The notes below the pieces were generated by a model that was given only the letters and a program-made list of their open reading frames with translations, made no database searches and had not been told where the DNA came from. A DNA stretch of 64,000 bases. Origin: Neelides folsomi (taxonomy: Eukaryota > Arthropoda > Collembola > Neelipleona > Neelidae). Below are positions 22,401 through 39,600 of the stretch, piece by piece (within the stretch, counting starts at the first letter, position 1; each line of letters begins with the position of its first letter). The stretch is taken from contig JAQGBZ010000088.1 in NCBI GenBank assembly GCA_034687125.1, forward strand, positions 1-64,000. The letters are read 5' to 3'. Made by a program: the position numbers and the translations under genes.

Positions 22401-25400
22401 GACAATAAGGAAGCTTCGTTTGAAAAATACCTTCCCATGGATGTATCAGCTATCATTTGCTCGCACTTTTTCAGTTCGGCATCCACGTATCCTTTCCAAT
22501 CAATCCAAGCTTCACCTGAGCCAGGAGGCAATTTGTTTAAATCTAACTGATTTTCCAACTCGCCCTCTGACCATATTGATGACCACATTGCACAAAAACA
22601 ACTTAAACAACACTAATCCTATTACATTCGGCAGAATCAATACAAAGCGTGCCACCCTGTTTGTTACTTCTTTCACCCATGGTAACCTTAAATCTGATCG
22701 CCGCCCATCCTCCTCCCCTCCTCCTTTACATTCACACTCGACATGGACAACAACTCTCTCTTTCTCTATTGATTTTACCGTCTCCGGTCAGTGGACTGGG
22801 TAGACGACAATTTTCTCAATCACTATCATCATCATTGTCCCTTTCTTAGCATGACAAAAGGAATTGACCTCCAATGGTCAATTATGCAATATTCCATGCA
22901 ACCAATCTCGAATTCCTCAATAGCCTACGAGTTATGAATTTCACTTATGGATTTATCTGAATCATAAGTCAGAAATGAATGACCTATTCCGAATGATCAA
23001 ATTGAAAAATTTCCTATAAAGAAATATGCGTTTTAATGGGAGTTTGAGAAAGTTTAAAAATACTTTGATAATATTATTCAAATGGATGATCATCCCATTT
23101 GACAAATATGCGTTTCTGACCTCGTTGAAAAATTATGGTGAGATTGGAGCATGTAAATTAGTGGGAAGCTCCACACTCTTTCCAACCTACACATACCATT
23201 CTCTCGTAGGTGAACCGAAGGGAGTGTTGGCGGTCGGGCCCGTGCCAGCAAGAATCCATGCAATGTCAGGAGCCATTGAGTTGTAGTTGCTGCCACCACG
23301 GTGCCTTCCTGAGCCCGTCCCGTTGAGGACTGGCTCCAAGCCAGAATTGTCAATGTTTTGCGGGGTTCTAAATGCCCTCTGCGGCACGATCACCGCGTAC
23401 TCGACGAGGCCAGCTGGTGAAGGAGACGGAAGGAGATGGCGAGATACCCGAGCACACACCGCGCTCCATGGATTCGCCACTTGGGATGAGTTGCCAACTG
23501 GACCTCGCTTCATGCTCAAACCCCCAGATGAAGATGTTGAATGGTCGAGTCTGAAAAAATTATAATATTCATGCCAATAATAAACCTATCAAAATAATAA
23601 AGTTATTTAAATTATTAATATGTTCTCACTTGGTTTCGTCAATGAAGCTTCGGAACATCGGCATGGCTATTGTCCCTCCGATTGCATGGGCCAAAACTGC
23701 CAAACACTCCAAAGCTGCTTGTCTCACTCGACGTTTCGTATTCCACAAGCTTCGGCATACCTATTAAACCAATTCTCAATTGAAACTCGATAGAAAGTTA
23801 TAAAAGCAAGCGTGAAAGTACTTACTATTTTAGTATTTTATGTACTTCTCTCAAGTACATTACATATATTAAAAGAGAAAAGACATTCGTGTTTCCATTT
23901 ACTTTGTCCGGCTATTATGAATAATAGATACTTACAAAGGCTATAAAAGATAGGTTATCTCGTGAGTCGTGAACCTGTTTATTCCTTTCAAGTTTATTGA
24001 TAAATATTTGTCGGTGTTTATAATGACATAACCCGTTTAACGAGGGAAATTAAGCTAATGAAGTAAAAGACTATCGGGAAAATTTATACGATTAGTCAAA
24101 TATTTACGCGGCCCATATCATATTTATTTACTTACATGCTTTGCCAAAAGTGGGAGGTCGAAGTCATCCCGAGGAAATGTGAGGAGAACAAAAGTGAGAG
24201 CGTCAAGGGCAGCTGCTTTTACTCTTGGCCCTGCCGCCAACTGAGCTTCTTTCCCTGATGACGAAAGGATGGCACAAAGAGGTTCAGATACAAGTTCAGG
24301 TCCAGCGCCCTTGACAAGGTGACTCAAAGCCAAAGCCCCTTCTGTTCGAAGCGTCGATCGAGATTCCCCACAAACCCCACAAAGTCTCCGAACGAGCCAA
24401 GTGAGATCCGCATTTTGGAGTATTTTACTCCCAAGATGAGTTTTGCAGTCCCGGAGGCGATCACCAAGGACCATGATTGTGTTCAGGATGGAAAGTGACA
24501 CACGGAAATGAGATTCAGCTGCGATTGAAGTGACCAAAGGAATCACTTGGCTCAAATTTTTGATAAGAACCGAAGGCGAGACGTTTTTGAGAGAGGATGT
24601 CAAATCGTCGGCCAACTTCACGCGATGTTCCCAGTTAACCTAAAACATTCCATTGTTTACAATCAGAATAAATGACTACGAAAACATTTGGGATTTATTA
24701 GGCGGGTCAATATTGCAATACTTACGGCTACTATGTTATTTATTTGCTCCTGACAGTCTCTGTCAAAGAAAGTACTTAAGACCCTTTTTTAATATTTGTC
24801 ATACTTAATTCATAATTCATATTCGGTCATTTCATGAATTGTGTAGGAATTGAGGGCAGCCCAGTTTCCCTTCCGCCTCACACGCTCATCTTTCCCTATT
24901 TTTCCTCCTTCGAGAATGAGGAAATGTAGGACAGAGGCTACACCTCACCTAAGTTGACCTCAAAGAGAGGGCAATTGGGTGGATGGATTTATCGCATGCT
25001 TTCCCTCTGTCCCACTTGTGAGCACCTTTCCCTCTCTCCTCCAGGTGAAAAGGTGGGGAAATGCTCTGGCGGGATAGGGAATCGACCTCACTCGGCTATT
25101 GACACTAATCGACGACGAAGTTCTGGAAAGATTTCCTATTTCACTCCTGGTCCAATCCCCCATCATCATCATCATCATCAATAGAGTGAAAATGAACTCT
25201 CACTTCATCATATAAAGTTCATCACCAAATAACCGAAATTCCTAGAATAGTTTGGATATGTATTCAGTCTATTCATTATATTCTGAAAGAAGAAAACGGA
25301 AACCACTATGAAACTAAAACTATTTGTTTGGGTAACTAAATTTTGGTATTGAATTGCTTGTAGACCCTAACTGTATATTATTTACTACAAATGCTATGCT

Positions 25401-27190
25401 ATTTATTTATTGCAGATAAATTGAAGGTATGCTACATCAGTAGAACCAAAACACAAATTTTTAATTTAAGATAACACAAAAGAAAGTTGAGTCAGTGAAA
25501 GTTGGAATTCCTTCCAAGAAGTTAAATTGAAGTATGCCAATTTGATGCCGATTTGATTGACGCCATAAGAATAGTTTTAAAATTAAAAATAGATCTTACT
25601 TTTGACCCGTGAAGCTGAGTGATCATTCCATCCAGTGCAGCGGAAAATTCAGCATCGGCGGCCGCGGCCGATTTTGGATTTCCTGTTCCATCTGTAGCAC
25701 ATTGCCAAGACCGAACTCGATCCATCGAATGAAGTTTCTCAACATCAAAGAGTTGATTGTTCTCTTTTCCTGGATCCTCGCTTTCATAGTCTGAGAGAGC
25801 TGTGGTGTCTGTCGGAACAGGAGAAAATGCCCGTCGTTGGGGTCTTTCCAATTCCTCAAAATCTCGGGTTTCGTATAGTTGATGTTCTGATCGGAATCTT
25901 CGCTCAGCTCCGAATGTCCTTATACCATTATCCTCATGAATCCCTGTCCTAGTTTCACTTGCAAAGAAAGTTTGATGGCGATGATCCTCAAAGAGGCTGT
26001 TTCTCCGATCCTCAAAATAATTCTGTCGCCCGAGGGTCCTTTCTTCATCTCTTTCAAAATTATTTCTTAAGTCGTTTTGCTCAAAATTCCGTCGGTTCTC
26101 TTCAAATTCAATGACTCTTCGACGTTCTTCTTCATATTCTCTCGTCCTTCGCCTAATCTCGGCCTCCATGGTTCGAAGGAGTCCTTCGCCGTCAATTTCC
26201 TCACGGAACTTGACCACTGGCTCTCTTCGAGGGAGATTCCCAACAGTCTCAAGAGCTAAATTCTCCGTTCGAGCCTTTAAGAGCTTGTGTTGAAGGACGG
26301 GCGACCGATGACCGGTCGAAGGAGGTTCAGTCAACTCTTCCATGGGAGTCAGCGTACCGAGTTTGTCAATGGGATTGAACGGAGTTGGAGAATCATAAAC
26401 GGGAAGAGGTGGATAAGAAAGCTGGCGTTGGAAGATCCGCTCCAGCTCAACTGAGTCTTCCACCTCTGTTCCTGAGTCTTCATCAGCAGCCTCAAAGTCA
26501 TCTTCGTAATAAGTCTCAGCCTATTGCGAATTTTAGTCGTCATTAATTATAATTAATCAGTCATTAGACAGCAAATTGTTTGTTACATGGATCTAAAGAA
26601 CTTATTTACTAATATTTACCTATCCCATATCCTATAATTAACTACTAATAAAACATTCTCATTATATTTATGAGGTCAACATTCCTAATAATTGCAGAAG
26701 ACAAATATTTAATGGAACGTTTAATTTTTATATGCATAACCTAGTAGAAATAATAAGTATATTTGTATATCTGTAGTTTCAATAACTTTTGATGAACCTC
26801 TAATTTAACTCAATTATTTAATATTTACAATTCCATTTTTATACCTAAAGATATTTATTTTAAGAATCGACTTGGAATAATAAATATTTGCAGAGTTAAC
26901 TTTAAAGTATAACAATTGACTGGTTCAATTGAATGTGTTTATTTCTCTTACATTTACAATACTCTAGTATACCATATATATTTATTGTGTTAAATAGCGT
27001 GAAAGATTATTTTAGATAGAAAAAACAAAAAACGCATTTTTAGTCCAAATTACCATAAAATGTAGCTAAAAGGTGTTTGAGATTAAGTATGTAATTAAAT
27101 TGAAAATGTTAATTAAATGGTCACCTCTGAGTCGGATCCCTTAGTATAGAAGCCGGGAATTCTTCCCCTTTCTCTACTCACATGCAGCAT
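16414..27190 (-). CDS. TOGARAM/crescerin-like TOG-domain microtubule protein
   Basis: Seventeen exons, 1370 residues: 27190-27125, 26520-25600, 24639-24136, 23760-23630, 23550-23197, 22601-22431, 22174-22060, 21468-21399, 21211-20790, 20669-20503, 18228-17900, 17738-17648, 17530-17402, 17333-17141, 17018-16870, 16798-16649 and 16564-16414. Phase holds throughout, but the donor at 21398 is weak (a better GTGAGT at 21402 breaks phase). A disordered acidic N-terminus leads to one TOG array in exons 2-5 (FDLPLLAKHVCRSLWNTKRR, VRQAALECLAVLAHAI, GLVEYAVIVP). A long linker then leads to a second TOG in exons 13-17 (LRSQVSRAACLFFKELFT, NKFIREDSAAALEAMV). These match TOG2 and TOG4 of TOGARAM1 as I know it. 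Crescerins bind tubulin and shape cilia and centrioles. TOG1 and TOG3 are not seen. The intron at 20502-18229 (2.3 kb) holds no evident nested gene. Confidence 0.9.
25161..25182. repeat. (CAT)n microsatellite
   Basis: Seven CAT units in a row inside an intron of the TOGARAM-like gene. Confidence 0.9.
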
Positions 27191-27657
27191 TTTGTTTGAA
27201 TGGTCACTCACAAAGGAACGACGTTAGCCTAGCTCCATGCAAAGGTGAACTGGGCGATGAAGGAATTCGCAAACGTGTAACTGGGCCTTTAAGTCGAAGA
27301 AATAAGATCGATATAGGTTTAGGCATTTGGGGACTCATTGTGCCAACCACGGACGCATTACCCCATCATCCCCAGAATTTCCACCCACAGTCAACTTCTC
27401 GCTCTCCAGAAGTAGATGAATATCGATCATACTTACATTCATACATATAACATAAAACTAAAATACATATTCATACCATCACTCAATATGTAGAGTAAAT
27501 AAAAAAAAGAGAACGAGCGATAAAATTGTAATCAATTCTTTTAATGAGTCTCTCTATTTACCTTCGTAAAAAATATGATGATGGATGAATTTCCTATTGT
27601 TTCACTTCTTAAATAAATTAGGTAATAAGTTCAATTAAATATTGTAGAGCAGAGCAA

Positions 27658-31597
<3,940 letters not shown>

Positions 31598-32051
31598 TAT
31601 CGTATACAAATAAAAATAAATGCAACAGTATATTATATAACCGTTTTCAGAATTCAGTGAGTTAAGAGAATAAAAAAAAGTAGAAAGATTAAAGTTTTAA
31701 GCAAAAATATTCAAACTGACCGGCATGGTTGGCTCTTTTAGTTAGATGTCACTTTTTCATGTGGTTGGACGACCTTTCTATTTCCCTAATGTTCGTATAT
31801 GGCTGATTTCCTATTCATTTGTATATCTATTTTTCGCAGACCTCCAAACTAAACAATGATAACAACTGGATTCATAATCGCTTTCTCCGTCCTTTAGATT
31901 TAATTATCGTCACTATTCGGGTAATTTTATTAATTATATGTGTAGTTATCAATGAGAAAAATAACCCATTGGTTTTGGAAGGTCTAATTTAATTGATAAA
32001 CTCACAGCACTTCTTCATCGAAGTTCGGAATTCCACTGGATACGTTCCAAT
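31598..32051. promoter_or_regulatory. Shared upstream region of MTIF2 (-) and SRPRA (+)
   Basis: Only 454 bp separate the two divergent start codons, so both promoters must lie here or overlap. No TATA box at a convincing distance was seen on either strand, as is common for housekeeping genes. Confidence 0.6.
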
Positions 32052-34243
32052 ATGTTGGACCTCTTTGCCATATTCAGCAAGGGAGGGATCGTTCTTTGGT
32101 GCTGTCACAGGTCAAAGGAGCTTTTCATTACATCTGTTAATGCCCTGATTCAAACGGTCATTTTACAGGTACTCAAATAATGATTTAACCATTTTTATTT
32201 ATATTACAATCAAAATATCCTTGTTAGTTATTACTTAATTTGGCTCTTATTATTACATCAGAGTATTTCATAATACGCAATTAACATTTTATAAAATTTT
32301 AATAGGAGAGGACTAGCACTGGTGGATATGAGACTGGACCCCTCATCCTTGAGTATAAACTCGACAATGAGTTTGAACTCGTTTTCGTGGCTGGATATCA
32401 AAAGACACTTCAGCTGTCTTATGTGGATAAATTCCTATCGGATATGCAAAGAGAAACGAGGGATCGTTATAAAAACGACTTCATAGAAAAACGATATTTT
32501 GGACCATTCGAACTCGAGGATCTGTACAAGGAAATTTTGAAAAATGCTGTAGATTGGGGGAATCAAAAGGATAGTGAACCCAAAGTGATGAGAAGTTATG
32601 GTGAGAGCAAAAAGTCACAAAAGACCGTGGCTTCGATGATTGAACGACCTTCGGACAAGAAGCCTGAAAAGGAAAAGAAGGGAAAAGACAAAGACCTCAA
32701 CGAGAATGAAGGAGAAAAATTGGCTCCTCAACCAACGAGCCCAAAACCTGGTGGCCCTCGACCTGGCCCTGGGAAATTCACTGCAAAATCTCCGTAAGTT
32801 AGCATTTGACATTCATTTAAAATTTCAATGTTGTTTAGAGTTTAATTCATTTTACTCTACAACTTTAATTACTATATATCGATTTTTATAGAAAAGTGCC
32901 GAAAGTACCAAAGGAGAAAGAAGGGAAGAAGCCGAGAGTTTGGGAATTGGGAGGCTCATCAAAAGATATGGAGTCTCTTGACAGAACGAAAAAGGATGAA
33001 GGTAGTTCCAACGGTCAAACTTTTGTTCTTAACGCTTCGGCTCGTGGGACAATGGCTGGGCAAATCAAACGACTTGAAGTTACTGAAGAGAAAAAGGAAT
33101 CTGCTGTTCTTGGCCTTTTTCGAGGCCTTGTGGGTGGCAAGACTTTAAGCGAAGAGGATTTGGTTCCAGCTCTGGAGAAACTTAAAGATCACTTGATTAC
33201 AAAAAATGTTGCTTCTGAAGTTGCTGTTAAATTGTGTGAAGCTGTTTCAGCAAAACTTGCTGGAAAAGTATGTTAAATATTTTGCAACTAACATTAAAAT
33301 ATTTTTGCTAAAAATTTATTAATGAGAATTTATTTTTTAAAAGGTTGTTGGAACATTTCAAACGATTGGATCGGTTGTCCGAAGTGCATTAGAAGAAAGT
33401 CTCCTTGCACTTCTTCAGCCAAAAAGGCAAGTCGATGTGCTCAGAGAGGCACTTGAAACAAAGTCTCGTGGCCGACCTTTTATTATAACATTCTGTGGCG
33501 TAAATGGTGTTGGAAAATCAACCAATCTTGCAAAGGTTCGCAATATTTCATATCTACATAATTATGTTCTTTATTTAAATGGAAGTTGTACATTATTTTA
33601 TCCAAATCTCATTTCTTAAATTTTTCAAATCAAATCTTTAATTATTTAGATTTGTTTTTGGCTTATCGAAAATGGACTTCGAGTTCTTGTCGCTGCTTGT
33701 GACACGTTCCGAGCTGGAGCTGTAGAACAGCTACGAACACATGCTCGCCATCTCAATGCCCTTCATCCTCCAGTAAATGGAAAGGCTTGGGTCGAACTTT
33801 ACGAAAAGGGATATGGGAAAGATGCAGCCGGAGTGGCTGCTGAAGCCATTGCTTCAGCCAAAGATCAATTTGATGTTGTCCTCGTCGATACGGCTGGACG
33901 GATGCAGGACAACGAGCCGTTGATGAGGGCTCTTTCTAAACTCATTCGTGTCAACAATCCAGACCTCGTTCTTTTTGTGGGAGAAGCTCTTGTGGGCAAC
34001 GAGGCTGTTGACCAACTTGTCAAATTCAACAGAGCCCTTGCTGATTTTTCAGATCAAACCAATCCAAGGCTCATTGATGGAATCGTGTTGACCAAATTTG
34101 ACACCATTGATGACAAAGTGGGAGCGGCCGTTTCAATGGCTTATATCACTGGCCAACCCATTGTTTTTGTCGGTACGGGACAAACGTACACGGATCTAAG
34201 AGGTCTCGATTCTCGAGCCGTTGTGAATTCACTCATGAAATAA
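32052..34243 (+). CDS. SRPRA: Signal recognition particle receptor subunit alpha
   Basis: Five exons in phase, 588 residues (human 638): 32052-32168, 32306-32793, 32892-33267, 33344-33535 and 33650-34243. The N-terminal longin-like SRX domain begins [17 protein letters not shown] and binds the beta subunit. A charged linker contains the conserved PRVWELGG motif. The helical N domain ([20 protein letters not shown]) precedes the GTPase G domain, with P-loop GVNGVGKST (about 379-387), [16 protein letters not shown] (about 471) and TKFD. SRPRA docks ribosome-SRP complexes at the ER membrane and hydrolyses GTP together with SRP54. AATAAA lies immediately after the stop (34244-34249). The linker is shorter than in vertebrates. 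Confidence 0.98.
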
Positions 34244-34913
34244 AATAAAGTTTATTTTCCTTTAAAGAATTGAAACATCCATTTATTTTCTCATTGCTAT
34301 TAAAGTCTCTTATTCAGCATCAATTATTTATCAAAGTTGGTTATTCTAAATCATTCATGTTCTTACGTTAATAATATAATAAATATATCCGAATATATCG
34401 TATTGTAGAAAAGTTATATCCCTTCCTCCCCTGCCCTGTTGAATAGATGAGACGGCCAGATGAGAAGGCATAAAGATATCCTCCTAGCGGCAATCCACAA
34501 ATACCCTTCGAATTGATCACTACCATCACCATCCACCAAGCAGAAATACTTCAGCTGTCAGTGAAGATCATTGTGGCTTGTTGTTCTTTGTCTTAATTTG
34601 AGGAAATAATTTTAAGTTCCACTAAAATTATTTGGATTTATCCAAAATAAACAAAACCTTTGATATAATACTGTGAAAATTATTCGGTAAGTCGCCGTTA
34701 TTTTGTTAATTTTTTTCTTTTTTTTATTATATCCGCACGAGATGCCTTGATTTTTCTAAACAGTTTTATTTGCTTGAAAATGTGCGGTAGCTCGCAATCT
34801 TCCTTAAGAAATAGGTGAAATTATCTACTATCTATTGTAGCTTATAGCTAAAAGTTAAACACAATTTTAATCAGATTACAGTTGATCTAATCCAATTTTG
34901 TTTTTGTAGAAAA
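34244..34913 (+). promoter_or_regulatory. SRPRA polyadenylation region and MEMO1 leader with intron
   Basis: AATAAA at 34244-34249 directly follows the SRPRA stop. A MEMO1 leader exon probably ends at 34686 (TTATTCG|GTAAGT). Its intron ends at the acceptor TTTTTGTAG at 34909, four bases before the MEMO1 ATG. The MEMO1 promoter must therefore lie between roughly 34260 and 34650. Confidence 0.55.
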
Positions 34914-36361
34914 ATGCCAGGCCTTTTAAGGAAAGCTTCTCATGCTGGGAGTTGGTACAACAGTTCTTGTAAGTGAATAGTGTTTATTGTCAAAATTTAT
35001 TTGAAATTAAATTACGCTTAATAATATTAATATTTTTTCTTTTAATAAAGCTAAAGAACTTTACAAGCAGCTTGAGGGATGGTTGGATAAGGCAGATCTC
35101 GTACATGGACCTGCTAGGGCCATTATTGTTCCGTAAGTTTATTACAAAATTAAAATTAAAACATGAAGTCATTAAAATTTTTGTTATTTAATTTCAGGCA
35201 TGCCGGGTATAGCTATTGTGGAGAGTGTGGAGCTCACGCTTATCGCCAAGTGAGCCCCAGCGTCGTTCAACGAGTCTTCATTCTTGGACCGTCTCATCAT
35301 GTACGACTCTCAAGTTGCGCCCTTTCGATGGCCTCAAATTATCAAACGCCTTTATACGATCTTCCCATTGATGTTGAAATCTACAAGCAGCTTGAAGCGG
35401 CTGGAGAGTTTGAACGGATGAGTTTGGAAGTGGACGAGGACGAGCATTCGCTTGAAATGACGCTTCCATACATCGCCAAAGTGATGGAAGAGTGAGGACT
35501 GAAAATCGAAATTTCATTCGACTAACTTTGAATGACAGGGTCAAAGGCCGCTTCCGCATTGTTCCTGTAATGGTCGGGTCTCTCACTCCAGAAAAGGAAG
35601 CCTATTACGGAGCAATTTTTGCACCATATCTCGCGGATCCTTCCAATTTGTGAGTTATTATCTTATCAGTTTCATGTTCGTACTTTGATCTAATTAACGG
35701 TCTGGTCAGATCCTGTTTGATAAATAGACTTGTCTCAAATGGTGGAATAAACAACTTTTATATATTTATTATACTGTAAAATAAAAGTTTCTTATTTGAT
35801 ATTAGATTATGATAAACATTATATATGACATGCTCTCAAAAATAACAAAATTTCTTAAATAGATTTGTAATATCATCCGACTTTTGCCATTGGGGAGAAC
35901 GGTTTCGTTACACGTACTACGACGAGTCGAAGGGACCAATCTACAAGAGTATTGAAAACTTGGATCGTCTTGGGATGGACATAATCGAATCTCTCAACCC
36001 GGTTGCCTTCAAGGACTATCTCCGAAAATTCGGGAACACGATATGCGGACGTCATCCCATAGGCGTCCTCCTCAACGTAAGCTATTAAATGACAGATAAC
36101 GTCTACAATAAACATCTTATGGGAATTTTAGTAATATTATTCATCATTATAATGTCATGTTTATTTATTATGGCTCAAGAATAATATTGGCCTTCGATGT
36201 TAACGTCGCACATTTCTAATTAATAGGCCGTGGATAAGTTGCCGACCGAGGAAAAAAGCACTCTGAGCCTCCGGTTCTTAAACTACGCTCAATCGAACAA
36301 ATGTGAGCATCGGAACGACTCTTCCGTGTCCTATGGAGCCGCTTCTCTCATCGCCCAGTGA
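34914..36361 (+). CDS. MEMO1: MEMO1 family protein
   Basis: Six exons in phase, 296 residues (human 297): 34914-34968, 35051-35132, 35198-35491, 35539-35649, 35863-36076 and 36227-36361. It begins with the family signature SHAGSWY. Residues equivalent to human His49, His81 and Cys244 are all present (VPHAGY at His47, GPSHH at His79, and TICGRHP). The stretch [13 protein letters not shown] is also typical. MEMO proteins resemble class III extradiol dioxygenases. They bind copper or iron and have been linked to ErbB2-driven cell motility and redox control. Intron 3 is only 47 bp long (35492-35538). Confidence 0.98.
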
Positions 36362-36612
36362 TCGGAGGGAAACTGAATGGATTTGTAATTATGGATAATA
36401 AATTTGATAACTTCCTATGTGCACCGTGTTTGCCCGAGTTCTTTGGCCCTTTGTGTGGCACTCTCTCCGATCGATTTTTGAGCCATGGGACCACGCGTGT
36501 CCGCTCTCCTTCCTATCGAGTGGATCATGTACACACAGAACATAGGTAGTGTGAGGGATCGACTTCAGCTGTGAAAGCCGGGCCTTATAACCAGCGGGCT
36601 GCCGGCGGGCCC

Positions 36613-39600
36613 ATGGCCGCCCTCACGCCCCCTCCCGAACCCGCCGACACGGAAGAGCCTGTAAGTCATCTCGTTGATTCAAGGGATTTTTTTGAACCTT
36701 CTCTCCATTTCATTGCCCCAGCCTGATTAGAATGGAAGGAAAGTACGTGTTTGCAATGCTGAGATGGGAATAACTAGAGAAGAGATTAACTTGAGCAGGT
36801 TAGCAAACACCTGAATGCCTCAAGACGAGCTTTTAGTACTGACACCCTCCCCTCAACTGTCAACATTGATGAAGTTAGGATCCCTAATTGCAAAGGGCAA
36901 CCATCGACTTTTTTAACCCACACCTTCACTCGAGTGCTCGAGAGGGTTGAAGGGGAACTCACACATGAGTATAAAATTTAAATAAGAGGAGTTTTAATGC
37001 TACACATGAAGGAGCTCATAAAAATTCTTTTGAGATTGAGAGTCAGTGTTGAATTAGCAGTGGGGTCGTTCTCTTTCATATACAATAAATTCTGTATCAA
37101 AATCAAGAAACCATCAGGTATGAACCTTTTTACTCAAGAAAATTAAGCGAACAGGCCAGATTTTTGAGACTTGAATCCTTTGATCTCCACTTTAATACCA
37201 ATATTTTTGAATTTCTCATATTTTAAGTAATTGTAATTATATTAAAAGAAAATCTTATTAACATACCAAATTTTCAAATATAACGTACTAAATGTGTACA
37301 TCTACCATATCTTCAGTAGATAATAGATAAAATTGAATTGATTGAATTATAAAATACATAAATAAATATTGTATTTATGTATGTAATAGACCGACTAAAT
37401 TAAATAAGCTTATGGTATTATGAAACTTTTATATAAAAGGTTAGGTAAATCTAGTAAATCTAGTAAATCTACTAGTAAATCTACCAATTAATTGGGGATT
37501 TTTGTAAGTAATTTAACTCTAAAATACCTTATATATTATGAATTTATCTCATGAGGCATGAATAATTTATAATTTAGAGGATGCAATTCTCATTTCATAA
37601 TCAATAAATTGGGCTTTCCATAATTAATTATCAGCATTGATAACATAGCCATAACCATAGTGGAAATATTAGATCAAACTTTTACAATAATGATCATTTG
37701 ATCATAATTCAATTTTCCGTCTACTCACGTATTTCACTCTCAGGAACTCAGGACACTTTATACGTGTTATGTATGAGGATTGAGGAAGCGAATCCATAAA
37801 TTTCTTATGATAGAAGTTTACTTGATATCTTTGAATTACATGAATCACATGAAGCTCAAAAGGATTGTGAGACAAATCAACAAATTTACGTTATTATAGA
37901 ATATTTATATATATATATATATATATAGAATTAATCAATGAAAATAATAGTGATAATAGTAAATTCATATACGAATTTAATATAAATCAAGAGCATAAAT
38001 TTATAATAAATTCTTAAAATACAAGCGGTTTCTTATACTCTCTAAATGATATGTTCATGCCACAAATGAAATTATGTATTAAAAATAAATAATTTGATTA
38101 TTATTCAAAGGGATTTCAATTCTAGTTGAAATTTGAAGACTAGTGAATTGAGGAGGAAAGAATGTTAAGATAAAGTAAAACATCTAATTGTAATGTATTA
38201 TACAATGTAAATGTAATGGTAATACGTTTAAAAATATAAAAGTTGATACTTGTTGATATCATTCTAATTTAAACAATTTTTTATTCACGGAAATAACTTG
38301 TTGTGCAATTATTTTGTGCACAAAACAAAGTATTTAATATTAATGTATTAAATATACTCGAGAGGTTAAGCTCTCATTGTCGGACTCACTAGACTCACTC
38401 TACCCTACACTAATTTTAATATAAAAAACATGTAAGCTTGTTGCCTCCGTCCACGTATTCCTAAGCTAAATAAGTATAATATTTGAATATCGTTTAAGTG
38501 AAATACCAAACGACTGAATAATTCATTTATTTATTTATAATGTGATATTTCGTGAATTAATGAGTATAGTTTAAAATATTATGGAGAATTTGATTGTATA
38601 CCATAACCATAATACCATATATGTAAACTTTTATAAACATTTCGTTATTAATGTATGACGTACTAGTTAAGTTCGGAATACACACACATATGCAAGATAT
38701 TGTATAGTGGTGAAAAGATAAGAAGAATGAGTAAACAAATGTGTTTATCTTGAAGCTTGTAATTAAGTAGTTTTAAAAATATATAACTAAATGTAAAGTT
38801 ACCAGCTAAAGTTCATTTATCACAAGACTTAATAGATAAATAGTGAGAACAACACTGTCAATAATGCCAAGTCTCCATTTCACGCCACTTTATTTCCAAA
38901 ATTAGATTATCATTATTCAGTGCAAATAAAAGGTCACAACTTCCGTTAATATTATAATTGTGAATTGTGCAATTAAAGTGTTTTCCCCGGAGAATAAGGA
39001 GTATCCCTGAACGTTGTAACTGAATCATTAATCCGCTAATAATGGTTTGTAGACACATTTAATAACAATTTAATTTTAATAGTTTTAATTTCATTCTTTT
39101 TAAAATAGAACATGATTCATTCAAATACATAACATAACTTATAGGTATTTAGCTAAAATTTACAATTCAATGTCCGTGCATTCGAATGGTAAATCCATAA
39201 GCCATAAAAACTTTATAACTTTTTGCAAAAATATAATACTTAAAATTAGAAAGTGCATTAGTATAATGGATATATTTATGTAGTGGGAAAAATCAAAATC
39301 AAGTTAATCTTTCAGACAAAACATTCCCTGGATTTACTAAACTTTATATAATAATTTAAAAAAATCGATCAGAGAGTCTGGGCTCATCCTTTGAATTTTT
39401 CGAATTTGATTAAGTGGAGTAACCAGTTGGATTACTATTCATGAAAAATAGATAAATCAAGAATCGAGCCATATAGGAATTGAAAAAAGTATAAGGATTA
39501 CATAAACTATATGATAAGGCCGTCTAGTTCTATTGTAGCAGAGCCAATCAGTCTACCAAGTCAGGGATCAGGGAAAGGGAATCCATGAGAGTTGAGAGCG

